Positions 12,645 through 24,814 of a stretch of 64,000 bases of DNA are shown here, in pieces. Origin of the DNA: Larimichthys crocea. Lineage: Eukaryota; Chordata; Actinopteri; Sciaenidae. The number at the start of each line of letters is the position of its first letter. Within the stretch, counting starts at the first letter, position 1. Made by a program: the position numbers and the translations under genes. The notes below the pieces were generated by a model, which saw nothing but the letters and a program-made list of their open reading frames with translations, was not told the origin of the DNA and did no database searches. Location: contig NW_020860793.1 in NCBI RefSeq assembly GCF_000972845.2, positions 372,001 to 436,000 of the forward strand, given 5' to 3'.

Positions 12645-12686
<42 letters not shown>
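12515..12686. repeat. (AC)18 and (GT)19 in inverted arrangement
   Basis: (AC)n at 12515-12550 and (GT)n at 12649-12686 are about 100 bp apart and complementary, so a single strand could fold into a stem of roughly 35 bp. ORFs over both are translated dinucleotides. Confidence 0.9.
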
Positions 12687-12689
<3 letters not shown>

Positions 12690-13440
12690 TTGTGTGTGTA
12701 TTCGGCTGTTCAAAACAAGAATAGCAATCATCTAAAGACAAAACTGAATTAAGTTCCAAACAGACTTTTCAACTGAGTTCAAGCTCACAAACACACATCA
12801 TCCGACATGGCCACTATGTTTTTCTGCGAGGACACCAACTGCAACCTTTGGCTGCTCATTAAAAATTATATAAGCGCTGAGAGCAATAAAAATGAATTTA
12901 ATTTAATTTAATTTAATCAAAAACTAATGTTGCACGTGGAGTGGGCCGCACAATCGTAAATACAACTAGGAGTGAGACAAAGATAGCGCTAATGCAACCT
13001 GTAGGAGGCAGGAAGCTGCCAATAAAAGTAATCATCTGTGTTTAAATCATTAGAAAAAGGTTTTGCAAACGTTTCAGGGGATAATAAATGCATTCACGTT
13101 TGTTGTGTAAACACTAAAGGTTCCATGATTCTTGCTCCGATGTAACCTGTAGCTCTACCTATTATCATTATGAAATATGATTGATTCCTGCAAACAAGGC
13201 TGGTAAAGGCTGCCTCTGTGGATCACACTGAAAGGAAACTCTGGTGTGTTGTGTGCGTGTGTGTGTGCATGTGTGTGTGTGTGTGACTGTCAGACTCTAT
13301 AACAGCAATCATTATGTTAACAGAGAACAGAACCTGCTGCTTCACATTTCACATTATTACTATTTAGAGAGCCGCAGCCTGGTCAACACACACGCAGACA
13401 AATGACCGTGCTGAACAAAAACTGCATTCATGTCAGCTCA

Positions 13441-13498
<58 letters not shown>

Positions 13499-15380
13499 TA
13501 CACACAGAGAGACAAAAAACACTTAGTGGAAATAGAAGAAATCTTATTTTTTGGTCTGTATGGGAGGAGGATATTTGAGGAAACAGCGACCAGGCAGCAG
13601 AGAATCGAATTAAACAAGCAGCAGACTGAAGGACACTACAGTTTAACATGACCTTTGACCCACTGACTGACTCAACATTTTCTGATGGAGATCCAAACCA
13701 ATTCTGTTTTTTAGAAATGAGACCGCATTCTGAAACGCCGACTGAGTCACAGTGCAGCGATGCATGTGGTTCAGTGCTGAAGCAGGATCCTACAGGACAC
13801 CCACAGACACGCACACACACACACACACACACATCAAAGGCTGTTATTACTGTACTTTACCATGTATGTACACCACTTTCCAGTAAACTATATGTCTTTA
13901 AATATGACATCGAGTTTCTGTTTGAGTTTCTGTTTGGTTCTTTCTCTCACTGTTTGCAGGTCAGGTTCTCTTAGGAGGCGCTTTAAAACGTTCATGAACT
14001 TTTTGACTGTTACTGTAGATTGAAGTGATTTTCATCGTGTGATGATAAAAGCAAAAACAAGCATGAGTCAGCCAGAGTAGCACAGTCTATCCTCAATATA
14101 AGACACATATTGATCATTTGTCCACCAGAAAGTATTGACAAGTTTTGTTTGAAACTGTAAAATATGCCACTCTTTGATAAAGGGACCCTCATTAAAAAAA
14201 GTTTTGGGCTATTTTATATTCTTATGTTAAAAAAATGTCTCCAAAATATTTTCCAAAATATCAATATGAACCTAAAAAGCCAGCATCAGTCCAGCTCCAG
14301 CAGAAATGTAATAAATACATCTGAAACTGCACTATTGTTGCATTTTCTTGGGTTTTGAAGTCATTCTAGTGACTGAACTCAACTTTCTATAGTTATTCGT
14401 GGTCTTCATAGGATGAACCAAGTTATTTTGGTGATCCCTTGACTATTTCTCTTGCACCACGACTCTAGTTTCTTTGTCTGCATGTCAAATTCAGCTCTGA
14501 GATAGAATGCCATAAAATTTCCCCCGACCTCAACAGTTATAGGCTTGCATCTAGTACTATAATCAGGTCTGGACTTTAAGTAGTTCAATATCTTTGATTT
14601 GTTTATGACCAAATACCTGCAAAGCTAATGAGCCAGCAGCCTCGGCTCCACTTTGCATTTAGTGCTGCTCAGCAAACGTGCATGCTAATATACCAAACTA
14701 AAGGACATGTTAAACATTATATCATCATTATATCACAGCGTGACTTATAGACTTTTAAAGAACTGCACAACAACATAGCAGCTCTGCAGCAGATAAGGCC
14801 GTCACTACGATGAAGAAAAGAAAGTGTCCAGAGCAGGAAGTCTGACACACTGCAGAATCATTTCCAGATCTACTTTCTCATTCCAGGAGCCCATTCTGAC
14901 ACATTACTGAGGGTTTACATCAAAAACAACTAATGACCGCAATCCAGTTAATCCCTAACAGCAGTGTGGTAGACTTACCACACACCTCCACAATGCATGA
15001 CACCTCGAACGAAGCTCTTTATTTTACAATGTGCTTTCTCTCCTGAAGTTCATTCTTCTATGCAGAGTTCACTTCATGCACCTTCTGTGATGGACAATAA
15101 ATATGTGCAGAAGTTTGAATGAAGCATTTATGCAAGATGGCTGCCACTGCATATTCATTCACACGTGAATGCACACACACATACTTCAAACATGCAAAAG
15201 CTACAAATTAGAAAGAGCTGAGTAAATGTGGAGCAGGTTTGGGGTTAGAGGGTCTGCAGCCGCGCGAGCGTGGGCCGTGTTCGCGACGGAGAACAGTCAC
15301 TACTTGTTTTATTGCCTCATGATGAACACCTGCAACGACTGAGGAGGAGGGGAAAAAAAGAGGTCGAAGGCAGACAAAAG
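12687..15380. other. Non-coding intron DNA with microsatellites
   Basis: Holds (TTTAA)n at 12893-12917, a GT-rich run at 13250-13284, (CA)24 at 13445-13493 and (CA)n at 13811-13831. A CpG-rich patch (gcagccgcgcgagcgtgggc) is at 15255-15290. The 108-134 aa ORFs at 13428-13974 depend on dinucleotide runs and are not genes. Confidence 0.5.
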
Positions 15381-15390
15381 GCTTACATCT

Positions 15391-15564
15391 GAGAGATAGA
15401 GAGAGAGAGAGGGAGAGAGAGAGAGAGAGAGAGGGAGTGTGGGAACGCCTGTATGTGTGTGTGGGTGTGTGTGTGTGTGCATGTGTGTGTGTGGGTCTCA
15501 GGTTACATTCTTACAGACGAACTGCCAAATGAGATCGTCTGTGCACATGTAGCTCACACGCTAC

Positions 15565-15598
<34 letters not shown>
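15391..15598. repeat. Compound GA / GT / CA microsatellites
   Basis: (GA)n at about 15391-15433, interrupted GT at 15449-15492 and (AC)17 at 15565-15598. The GT and AC blocks are complementary and about 70 bp apart. Confidence 0.9.
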
Positions 15599-15599
<1 letters not shown>

Positions 15600-15667
15600 C
15601 TACATATAGGATAGTAACTGGGAATGTTTGTTTTCTTTGCACACTTGAATAAACCATAGATAAAAAT

Positions 15668-16440
15668 GCAATATGGCCCAAAGTACATGGACATCCCTAT
15701 GAACTTATCTTGGTATGCTTTTTGATCCTGGGTTATGTTCACTAATTATCACATTGACTCGCCCTGTGCTGTTCAATGACTCGCACAGTTTGGGGTGGAC
15801 AGCCAAAGGCAGTGCAAGGGCCATCACAATCAACCAGATAACCCCACACCGAGTCTATCACCACCATATAGAAGAGAAAGGAATGGAAAAAAGGGAGAGT
15901 TTAGAGTTGGTTTAGTAAGATAGGATATCCAACATACAAAAGCAGACGAGATGTAAGGATCTATGGTCAGCCAAGGCGGTTAGGGTTAGGCATAGAACCT
16001 AAAGCGTTAGAATGAGGAATAGCCAAAGTCCAAAGGCAGAAATGTGGAAGAGATGTTAGGGTCCAGATTTATCCAGAGACTCTGCAGTTAGGGTTAGGTG
16101 TGGAGCCTAGGTGGTTGGGTTAGGGTTAGGAATCCTAGGCCCCATAGTTCCAATGAAGGCAAGTCTGAATGCTACAGCATGCAATAAGCAACAGTGTGCA
16201 TCAAACTTTGTGGTGACAGTTTGAGTTTGAACTTTTTAGTGTTACCAAACACCTTAGGATGAACTGGAACACAGAGTGTGAGGCAGACCTGATCACCCAA
16301 CATCAGTGTTGGACCTCAGTGATGCTCACAGGGATGAATTGGAACAAATCCCTGCAGGCAGGTTCAAACATCTGGTGGAAAAAACTCCCAGACGAGTAAA
16401 GGCTGCAGCAGCACACTGATACTGATGATGTTATACTGTA
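15668..16440 (+). pseudogene. Decayed Tc1/mariner-like transposon with transposase remnant
   Basis: At 16258-16412 the plus strand reads DELEHRV*GRPDHPTSVLDL then SDAHRDELEQIP and HLVEKTPRRVKAA. This matches the C-terminal part of fish Tc1-like transposases (the region after the DPNPIEHLW-type catalytic motif). A stop codon interrupts it, and a one-base deletion just upstream (caccttaggatg for caccttTGGgatg) breaks the frame. At 15670-15697 atatggcccaaagtacatgg resembles the terminal repeat of such elements; no right end was found. It is inactive. Short gttagggttagg telomere-like phrases lie inside it at 15977-16130. Confidence 0.7.
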
Positions 16441-18990
16441 TAGAACAATCACATCTGAAAGGACTACCTAAAGGAACAATCTAAGCACTTCAAACCTGGC
16501 AACCCTTACTATGAGGAGGTGGCTTTGGAGATGCTGTGTGCAATCATTGGACCCAGCAGTTATTGGGCAACAAATATCTCCAGTGCTGCGACACTAACAT
16601 TATTTTTATTCTTCGCTCTTGTCACTGAAGCCAGCCATTTATATTCATATTGTATTTAACATATTTATTGAACAAGATAAATCTGGGGTTGTTTTAAGGT
16701 ATATTTTTTCCCTGTTGCATCTACGGTTGCATATTTTAGTCTTTGTGCTATTAGCCAGGCTTCACATGTTCTCTGTTTCCTTGTATGTTAAGAGCATTAC
16801 ACTCCAAGACACATGCTCTTGATCATCCATGTGTCTTTACAGAGTTCAAACAAAGTTTGAATTCAAATTTATGTCTGAAACGCACGGTACATCCTATTCA
16901 CCAGAAAAGGTAACAACTCCACAGCTCCCACAGCCAATAAACACCGGTTCTAGTGAAGGAAACAGGGAGTGGAGCTCTTGTTTTCCTGAAAATATGGCCC
17001 TGCCTCATAGTGAAGATTTACTGATCTTTGTTCCAGATTCCTGCTTCTAAAACACAGATGATACCTTTTTTTTTCCCGGAGAGGTACAAGGAATGATTCA
17101 TTTAGGGCAACAAGGTGATCTTAATCAAATTCCACTGTTCAAACACACACACACAAGTGCACTCACAGACTTATTACCCGCCCCACCACACACACGCTAT
17201 AGTGACAGACCCCTGGTCTCGCCTTGCCTCCTTTCTTACAGAGTTACTGAAGCAATTAGTTCTGCTTCCTCAGCCTGGACTCAAGTATTTAAAACCTCTG
17301 GCCACACCCAGAGCCTTCTGTCTGAAAGAGTTATGCCAGTGGAAAAACGAAAAAAATGAAAAAACCTCCAGAGTATAAAAACCTCCTTATATGTACATCC
17401 TTGTGTATGTTTAATCAGCTGATGTTTTCAAGAAACACATGCGACTTGAAGTGTTTTTTATAGAAAGAGTGTTCTGTCTGGGTGAGTCATGGGATGCACT
17501 CTTTAAGAAATGGGGTTGTAATCCTTAACAGCAACAATGCAGAACAAGCAGCAGAAAATTGTGGAATCTATAATAGAAAACCTTCACTGCTTACATGTCT
17601 TGGCGATATAACAATTAAAAGGTTTCAAAGGATTTCAATATTAGATGTTTTGAACCCTGATGAGGATCTCCTAGAATGAATTTACAGAGGTGACATAGGA
17701 ATCTATGAATACATCTAGTCTGGAGATGTTTACCCCAATGACAGGAATGTGTTAGCTGTTTGTGTTACTGTGTGAACACATTAGTTCAAACTCACCAAAT
17801 CAATGACACAAACAAATTAACCAATGGTAGCAGTGGTAGGCAAGAAACTTCCATCTTCTTAGAGGTAAAAGGATTTAGAGATACAGAGTTCTGGTAAAAC
17901 AAAAAGGATCATACTCTTTAATATAAAGGTCCATCTCTCTAGGCATCCTGTACATGATGTTGTCAGACACTTGTATTAGCACTCAGAGTGCACAAGTGCC
18001 CAGAAGGATTACACACCGCAGCCTGTTTTACAATTGCCAGCTGCAATTCCATGAATTGTTGTCCCCATTAGTCATTTAGACACAAAAAAACATTGGAGAA
18101 TACAATGTTTCCATTTAATACCACAGCATACAATGATATGTAGATAACCATATGCTTCCAGCTGTGTAGAAACAGTTTAAGGCCTGTTCCTGTGTCAACA
18201 TGACATCCATAAAGTCTGGGTGGAAGTTTGGTATGATCCAAACCACATCGTCCAATATCTGTATTGGACCTCACAGGTTTCAAAATATGGTTGAGAATGT
18301 TATAGCAGGAGATTAATGCCTGCGGTTCTGGAACATCATTGCTTAGCTATCACACACGGGTGTAATGTTTGGTTGTCCATCTACATTTGGTGGTGTAAGT
18401 CTAACATTTGATGGATCAAGTCTTTAGTTTCATTCTGAGTTTTGGTTTTTGGATTGACAACCGAGATAATAAAGCACAATAATGCAAATGTGTTTATGTT
18501 TGTTTTGCAGCAGTAGGTGTCACATGCTTCCAAATGGTGGTTATTTCATTTAAAGCTCCAGTGTTGTAAATCTTGTTGATATACACCTCTGCCTTCCAAG
18601 AACACAGCAGCAGGGAAACAACTTCATAAAGCCGCATTTATTGGATAATTGGTCCTTCAAATGGCTTCAAGCTGTTGAAGGATGGCCATCCAACAGGCAG
18701 CAGGCCGGAAAATGGGAGAAAAGAGGAAAGACTGGAGGAAAAAAGAAAAGAAAAACTAAGTAATGTCCTCTTTAACATCCTCTTAACCAACGGCTAAAAA
18801 CACTGTGTGGAACTGAAGGTTTCACCCTGAAGTTATTGCAAACACAAAGCTGTCAAATAAGACAAACAGCCTCAAACACACAAGTCATTCTTAACTTTTT
18901 AATCATTAACATTTCATTGTGCATAATGCATGCTTAATTCAGATTAAAAAAAACATCTTTTTGATGCCTGGACCTCGTTCAAACAGAGCT
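16441..18990. other. Non-coding intron DNA, no gene
   Basis: AT-rich, with a short imperfect CA run near 17140. ORFs of 60-90 aa have no recognisable domains and overlap in several frames. No exon or transposon signal. Confidence 0.4.
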
Positions 18991-18999
18991 GTTTACACA

Positions 19000-19660
19000 A
19001 ATTTTTAGGTCCAAGTAAAAAGTATTAAATCATTCAAGAATCCGATTCCATGTTCATTCTCGAGTTCTTGAGAGTAAGTCTAAGTGAAGTCCCAAATGAT
19101 TTGTCTAAAACAAGTTTTTCAGAGCAAGTGTCAAGGAAAGTCCAAATCAGTAACCAAGTCCTTACTTCTTACCTGCTCCTTAAGAAGCTCCTTCAGCAAC
19201 AGTCTGCTACTCCCACCATGTAAGGAGAGCTACCACAGATCCTTCAAAACTCTTTAACACCAGCATGACTTTATGACTTTTTTCTATTTATTTCTTATTT
19301 ATGAGTAATTTCTTATCCACCTTGTGTATCCGAGCTGCTGTGACAAGTAAATTTCCCCAGTGTGGGATCAATAGTCTATCTTATCTTATCTTTAGAGACC
19401 CAAGTCCAAGTCAAGTCTTTTTTTTTTAAGTCCAAGTCCGGTTTCAAGTCTTGAGTGATTTGCGGTCCAAGTGGCTTGTCAATATCAATATATTCTTTGG
19501 GGTAAGCCCTGGTCAGATCTAAACAGATTGGATCCATTTCCAAAATAAGTCTCAACCAAGTAATTCTGAGGCTTAAGTCTAATAAGTCTTAATTTTTAAA
19601 GTCAGTTCTCAAGTTTTCATGAACAAATTGCACATCAAGATAGAGTTCTTTACCCTTTAC
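19000..19660. repeat. Degenerate 'aagtccaagtc' minisatellite, interrupted by a LINE tail
   Basis: Irregular aagtc/caagtc words recur through 19000-19160 and 19395-19650 (for example cccaagtccaagtcaagtc, aagtccaagtccggtttcaa). The same word family fills 37640-37970, and ttggacttgacttgg appears inverted at 27068. A LINE 3' tail (19310-19391) sits inside the block. Confidence 0.65.
19310..19391 (+). mobile_element. 3' tail of a LINE, plus orientation
   Basis: gctgctgtgacaagtaaatt, tccccagtgtgggatcaata, then (TTATC)n at 19377-19391. This is the well-known 3' end of a teleost L2/Rex-type LINE with its pentanucleotide tail. No coding part is left. Confidence 0.65.
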
Positions 19661-19997
19661 CCTTGCATCTCAATTTCCTTTTAAAGCTGTATTAAGTATT
19701 TTTGATTAATATTCAGAGTGTGTGGCACAGTCAGGTCACAGTGAAGTTCAAGTATAGTCTCAAGATTGTTTGAAAATGCTTTTACGTGAACATTAGCTAT
19801 GACCCGAACGCTGACCACTGTGATCACAGTTTCAGCGTTAGGTTATTGGTTTACGAAGAAAAATGTGAAAGTGAAATTAGTTTAGAGAGTGAGCGAGAAG
19901 AGACAGCAGGGAAAAGGGAAGAAAGGAAGAGTCACAGAGAGAACAACAGAATGGAAAAATGGAAAAAAGAAAGAAGAATGAAAGAGGAAAAAGTGAG

Positions 19998-20104
19998 GGA
20001 GAGAGAAAGAGAGAGAGAGAGAGAGAAATGTTTGGAGCGAGAAGTTCTTTCTATTCAGAGTCCTGACAGTGTGGAATGTGAGAGGGGAGATGTGTGGTAT
20101 CTCA

Positions 20105-20157
<53 letters not shown>

Positions 20158-20363
20158 AAACACACACAGACTGCCAGATGTTCTTTAGCCAATGAGAAGG
20201 AAGCGGTCTGGTCTCCTCAGGTCAACCCACATGTGTCTCAGACAAACACACACACACATGCACGCACACACACACACACACACACACACAGTCATGATCT
20301 GACCTGTCTTCTTCTCATCAACTTTCCTCTTCTTGCCACATTCACTGTGTGTGTGTGTGTGTG
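19998..20363. repeat. GA, CA, CA and GT microsatellite cluster
   Basis: (GA)n at 19998-20024, (CA)25 at 20106-20155, (CA)n at 20264-20290 and (GT)9 at 20346-20363. The 211-codon ORF across it (19786-20421) is an artefact: its middle is repeated HTHTHT and REREREK. Confidence 0.9.
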
Positions 20364-20989
20364 TCTGCCAAAATGCACTATTTTATCAATGAAAGGTTCA
20401 CACAAACACTGCCAGAGTTAGAGGATCCATTACCCCGAGCAAGGCACTACAGTAACACTGACACGGTTCAGTGTAAAGCTGCTGGTTGAAAGCTGCAGGA
20501 CAACCATCTCTTTCTTTCTTTAGCAACACCATCTGATGTCATCAATAACTGCCTTTTAGCAAGGCACTTAAACCATCTGTGTACTGTGAACGCACCGAGC
20601 AGTTCAGTGGGAGGATAATAAAAATAAAGTAGAAATGTCAAAAACTAAAACAAGTGTTCCTGTAACTTCCTGTCAAATGGTGAGCCTCCAGCAGGTTAAG
20701 TCAATCAGAATCAATCCTTTGCTGACTCAATATTAGAGGTCAAAGGTCAAAATCACCCACTGATGTGTCGCTTAAGCTTGTAGAGAGTCAGTCACAGTGC
20801 TGCTCAGTCCAGCAGGGCTCGGTGTCTGTGTCTACGAAGCCTCCATCCTAAAACAAGACTAAACACACTGCGACTCTATGAAATAAACTAGTTTCACGCT
20901 GGACCAAAACACCAATTAAACGTCAGGGAAGAAGATCCAAATTAACAAAAACACAGCCAGAGATGGTGGCATAAATTTACTGCTGATAT

Positions 20990-20993
<4 letters not shown>

Positions 20994-21041
<48 letters not shown>

Positions 21042-21304
21042 AGAGAGAGAGAGAATGTGTTTTGCAGTGTTTTTCCTTTTTTTCTTTTACAATGATGAAC
21101 AAAAACACTAATGCCACACACACACACGACCATTACATGCATGCATACTTCTTTATTTTTCTCTCCATTTTCTCTTTCTGAATACACACTTACAGTACAC
21201 ACAAACACACAAACACAAACACACACACACACATACACACACATACACTCTGTCTGGCCCGTCACAAGACCAGATGGCACTAGGGGTGTTCCAGACAATT
21301 TACA

Positions 21305-21349
<45 letters not shown>

Positions 21350-21450
21350 TGTTTGTGCACGTATGTCAGTACTGGTATATGTGTGTGTGCGTGTGTGTGT
21401 GCGTGCATGCAGTGTGTGAAAAGGGGGGTTGGTTGGAAAATATATCTCCT

Positions 21451-21493
<43 letters not shown>
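20994..21493. repeat. Alternating TG / CA microsatellite cluster
   Basis: (TG)22 at 20994-21037, CA-rich 21196-21245, (TG)n 21308-21342 with more TG to 21412, and (CA)21 at 21452-21493. Four blocks alternate in orientation within 500 bp, so any neighbouring pair can form a stem. Five overlapping ORFs here (75-211 codons) consist of HT or CV repeats. Confidence 0.9.
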
Positions 21494-21495
<2 letters not shown>

Positions 21496-22430
21496 CACTT
21501 GGCAGTGCCACTCTGGTGCCAGCGCTGCCAAAGACTGAGAATAAAACAAAAGCCGGGACGAACCATCGCACTTGCATCCCTCCTCTTCTCCACCCCTAAC
21601 TCTGGAGCAGATGGTTTAACCCGCTGATCTCTGTTGTGTGAAGGTTCAGTGTGTCTCTGGCAAGTCAACTCACATCATCAACTTTAACAAACAGATTCAG
21701 ACAAAGACGACGCACGCGACACCGGCAAATTTGTTTTGTCCACTTTCATTCCGGTTTGAGGTGAACAGCTCGGAGGAGAAAGGGCAGAAGGAAACATGGA
21801 GGAAGTATACGATAATGGGGAGGAAACAGGATGTTGTTAATTCATAATGTGCAAAGACAAATTCCTGTGATGTAACATAAAAATCTTGTTTTGGTGTCAG
21901 CTGCAAAATATGTTTGAGGCAAAAGGAATGGAAGGAAAACACACTGCATCAAACATACGTCTTCTTCCAGCATGCCATGTGATGTCATTTCCTCTCCCTC
22001 TTCATCACATCCTACCTTGTTTCCCTCCATTTCTTCCTCCTCTTCCTTTTCTCTGAAATGAACCAAACTCAACGGGAACACACACCAGAGTTCATCTCAA
22101 CCAAACTGATTCACACACCAACAGTGTTCCCATCATGCTTTGGGTGATGTCAACAAGAATATAATTTTGCCATGGTTAGCTGTGGGCAACACCCAAGCTT
22201 CCCTTCAATTTTAATTATATTTTATTTCGGGCTATAATTCAAATATTTTGACAAAGCTGCATCATGAACAGTTAATAATTTATCGGCTTCTCCACACTTT
22301 CTTTTTGTGCTATAATCGTAGATCCATTGCAGTGATTTCTAAGCGGTTACAATATGTTTTGACTGGGATTTAATATTTTAGGAAACTCCTTTATTCACTT
22401 CCTGATATCACACTCTGTCTGATACATACT

Positions 22431-22742
22431 AGCTTAGCTTAGCACAAAGACTGGAAACTTGGGGAAACAGCTAGCCTAGCTCCGTCCAAAGGCAGCTCTA
22501 AAACTCATATCAACACATATTGACATATTATAGCAAGTTTATTAAAGCCATATGTGTACAAACTAATGTTTTTTGGCTCCAAGCAGTTGCCAGGCAACTA
22601 GCAGAGGCTCCAAGAAGTTACTGTACCCAGTTAATGTGTTAATTAGTGAGCTTTAGGGGCGCTGGTAGGCCGATTTTGTTAACTTTGGACGGAGCCAGGC
22701 GAGCGCTTCGCTTGTTTCAGTCTTTATGCTAAGCTAAGCTAA
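22431..22742. mobile_element. Inverted-repeat element of the 'AGCTTAGC' type
   Basis: Left arm agcttagcttagcacaaaga at 22431 and right arm ending tctttatgctaagctaagct at 22740 are near-perfect inverted copies. The match continues inward (actggaaac / gtttcagt, then agctccgtccaaag / ctttggacggagc). This is a common teleost palindromic repeat, probably a non-autonomous DNA transposon; typical copies extend somewhat further on both sides, here perhaps to 22390-22810. No coding capacity. Confidence 0.75.
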
Positions 22743-22810
22743 TCTGCTGCTTGCTGTAGAGCCTTAACAGACAGCAGAGTGGAGCTGATGACCACTTTCC
22801 CTGTCACTTT

Positions 22811-23250
22811 AAGACCTCCATAAAACACAAAATGCCTAAATTGCAGTACGGATGTAACTTTCATCAAGGCAGCTTCATTATGTTCTCGGTGAAAAGCGGC
22901 CTTTTCTCTCTTTTGAAAGTTGCTTGTCCTTCCCATCTCAGTTTTTTTTTACTTTTTAGCGACAACAATCCAGGATGCTTTACACTGAAAAATACAATCA
23001 GCCTTGAGGTCAGATCTGACATGCCTGTGTTTTGTGTCAAAAAGGAGGAACTGGAATAGGAAACGTGGAATAAGAGCAGGATGAAACCATAAACGTTGAA
23101 GGTTGGAAGGAAATACAAAGTTAAGGCACAATTCACGTGACCACAGGATGTTTTGCACTGAAAGAGCCTCAACAGGAGTCCCCAAAAATAAATAAATAAA
23201 ACTTTGTCCGCAGTAACTGGCAACATTATGAGGACAATATGTGAGTCAAC
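22811..23250. other. Non-coding intron DNA, nothing recognised
   Basis: No microsatellite or transposon ends. ORFs of 65-188 codons on the minus strand run into the purine block next door and are low-complexity. Confidence 0.4.
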
Positions 23251-23259
23251 AACAGTTTG

Positions 23260-23860
23260 ATGGTGTAGATGAAGCTGGAGACTTCGGAGGAGGACTAGGA
23301 GGAGGCGGATGAATGCGTGGAGAGAGAACAACAGCAGGAGAACAAAGATGACGAGGACAGGAAAAAAGAAAGAAAGAAGAAGAAGACAAGAAAAGACTGG
23401 ATGAAAGAAGATGAAAGAAGGGATAGACATGAAGGACAGATGACGAGGAGAAAGAGGAGGACATTAATTTGAAGGGTTAAAGTGAAAATGAGGCAAATGA
23501 GGTCCAGTTCTATAAAAGAAAAAGAAAAGATGAGGTAAAAAAAAAATGATGAGGAAGAAGAGGAAAGAGAAAGAGAAAAGGTACATGCTAAGGAAGAAGA
23601 AGGAGGAAAAGGAGTAGGTTTAGGATGAAAAAGAGGACAAAGTGACTGAATGGAAGAAGAAGGAAGATGAAGAGTATGATGAAGAAGAAAACAAAAAGGA
23701 GGTGATGAAGAAGGTAGGGAAGCATGAGGAGCCTGACAAGTAAAGAGAGGTTAACAGATGAAAGAATGAAATGAGGAAGAAGAGGGAGGAGGAGGAAGTG
23801 AAGGAGGCTAAAGAGGAAGTAGGGATAAGATGAAGGAGGTAAAGGAGACCAGTGAGGGTG
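23260..23860. repeat. 600-bp polypurine tract
   Basis: The plus strand is overwhelmingly A/G (repeats of gaagaa, gaggag, gatgaag, gaaag) with few pyrimidine interruptions. On the tcf4 sense strand it is a long pyrimidine tract. The unit is irregular (GAA/GGA/GATGAA). Overlapping ORFs rich in Ser/Leu/Phe are artefacts. Confidence 0.85.
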
Positions 23861-24069
23861 AGATGGCGAAGACGACTGCGACACACTTTGATTCCCAAAC
23901 GTTCGTCTTCTCAATTAACAGCCACCACTTTCCCATAACACACCTCTTCTGCCTTCATTTTAGCCACTTACATACCTTCACAGACACACACACCACAGAC
24001 ATACACACAAGTTCCGATGGCGACATTAAACTCCCAAAACAATTTAGCTTGTCACACACTTACACTTAC

Positions 24070-24125
24070 AAGCATAAACACAAACACACACACACACACA
24101 CACACACACAGTCACACACACACGC
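24070..24125. repeat. (CA)n microsatellite
   Basis: CA-rich from 24070, with a pure (CA)n core around 24081-24110 and a second short run to 24123. Confidence 0.9.
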
Positions 24126-24129
24126 GGCC

Positions 24130-24420
24130 GCCTCCCAGAATAAGTTGGCTGTCTCTAATTGGAGTGGTGTTTGTTTCGGAGAGGTGTTGAGCGCCGCTGT
24201 AATTGCCAGGCAGGCTGGTTGACGTTCCCTGTCTCTTTATTTCTTAAGGACTGGGTAATTAGGCACGGTGACTGCGATTGTGCCGCCGCCGCCGCCGCTA
24301 CGAGCAAACAGGTGTGGGAGCAGGCGCCGAAACACACGACACCTTTGCCAACGTCACAGACCGACCACAGAGAGAGGAGAAGGGCTTTTTAACTTACGAG
24401 GGGGGCCCGGAGCGGTGAGG
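24130..24420. promoter_or_regulatory. Candidate conserved non-coding element
   Basis: GC-richer, non-repetitive sequence (tctctaattggagtggtgtt, cgccgctgtaattgccaggc, ggactgggtaattaggcacg) with three TAATT cores and a short (GCC)5 run at 24282-24296. It contrasts sharply with the flanking microsatellite and AT-rich DNA. No exon reading frame or splice pair is convincing. It looks like an intronic enhancer of a developmental gene; this is inference from texture only. Confidence 0.4.
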
Positions 24421-24814
24421 TTTCACTAAAAGATGCCAAAGACTTGCAGAGAGGGGGGCCGATATTCAGTCGACGTGAGCAGATTGGAGAAGAGGAAATG
24501 AGCAGATTGTGACAGTTGTGAATGTAACTAATAACTGAAAAAGGCTGAAAGGGAGCCATGCTTTGACCTGAATTCTCATACTGATGTTTAGCAGATAAAA
24601 CGTGTATCATGTTCAGCATGCCAATGTCTGCTGATAAGCGCTGAACACAATCTGCAGCTGAGGCTGATCGGAAAAACTGTTCATTTTGCAGGTATCTGCT
24701 CCTAAATAAATAAAGACCTAATGACAACAGATCATGCGGAGAAGAAACAAACTATCAGATTTCATGGCCAACCATTTAACTCAAAACCACAAACCTTAAC
24801 CTCATGGTGGTGCT

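Noticed and set aside
13428..13832. 134-codon minus-strand ORF
   Set aside because: Both ends are translated TG repeats; the middle resembles no family.
19786..20421. 211-codon ORF on the plus strand
   Set aside because: Its length comes from GA and CA microsatellites (RERERE, HTHTHT); no domain and no codon bias outside them.
20942..21577. 211-codon ORF on the minus strand
   Set aside because: Made of translated CA/TG runs; four other ORFs overlap it on both strands.
23588..23914. Leu/Ser-rich ORFs resembling membrane segments
   Set aside because: Translation of a polypurine tract read from the pyrimidine strand; hydrophobicity is a composition artefact.
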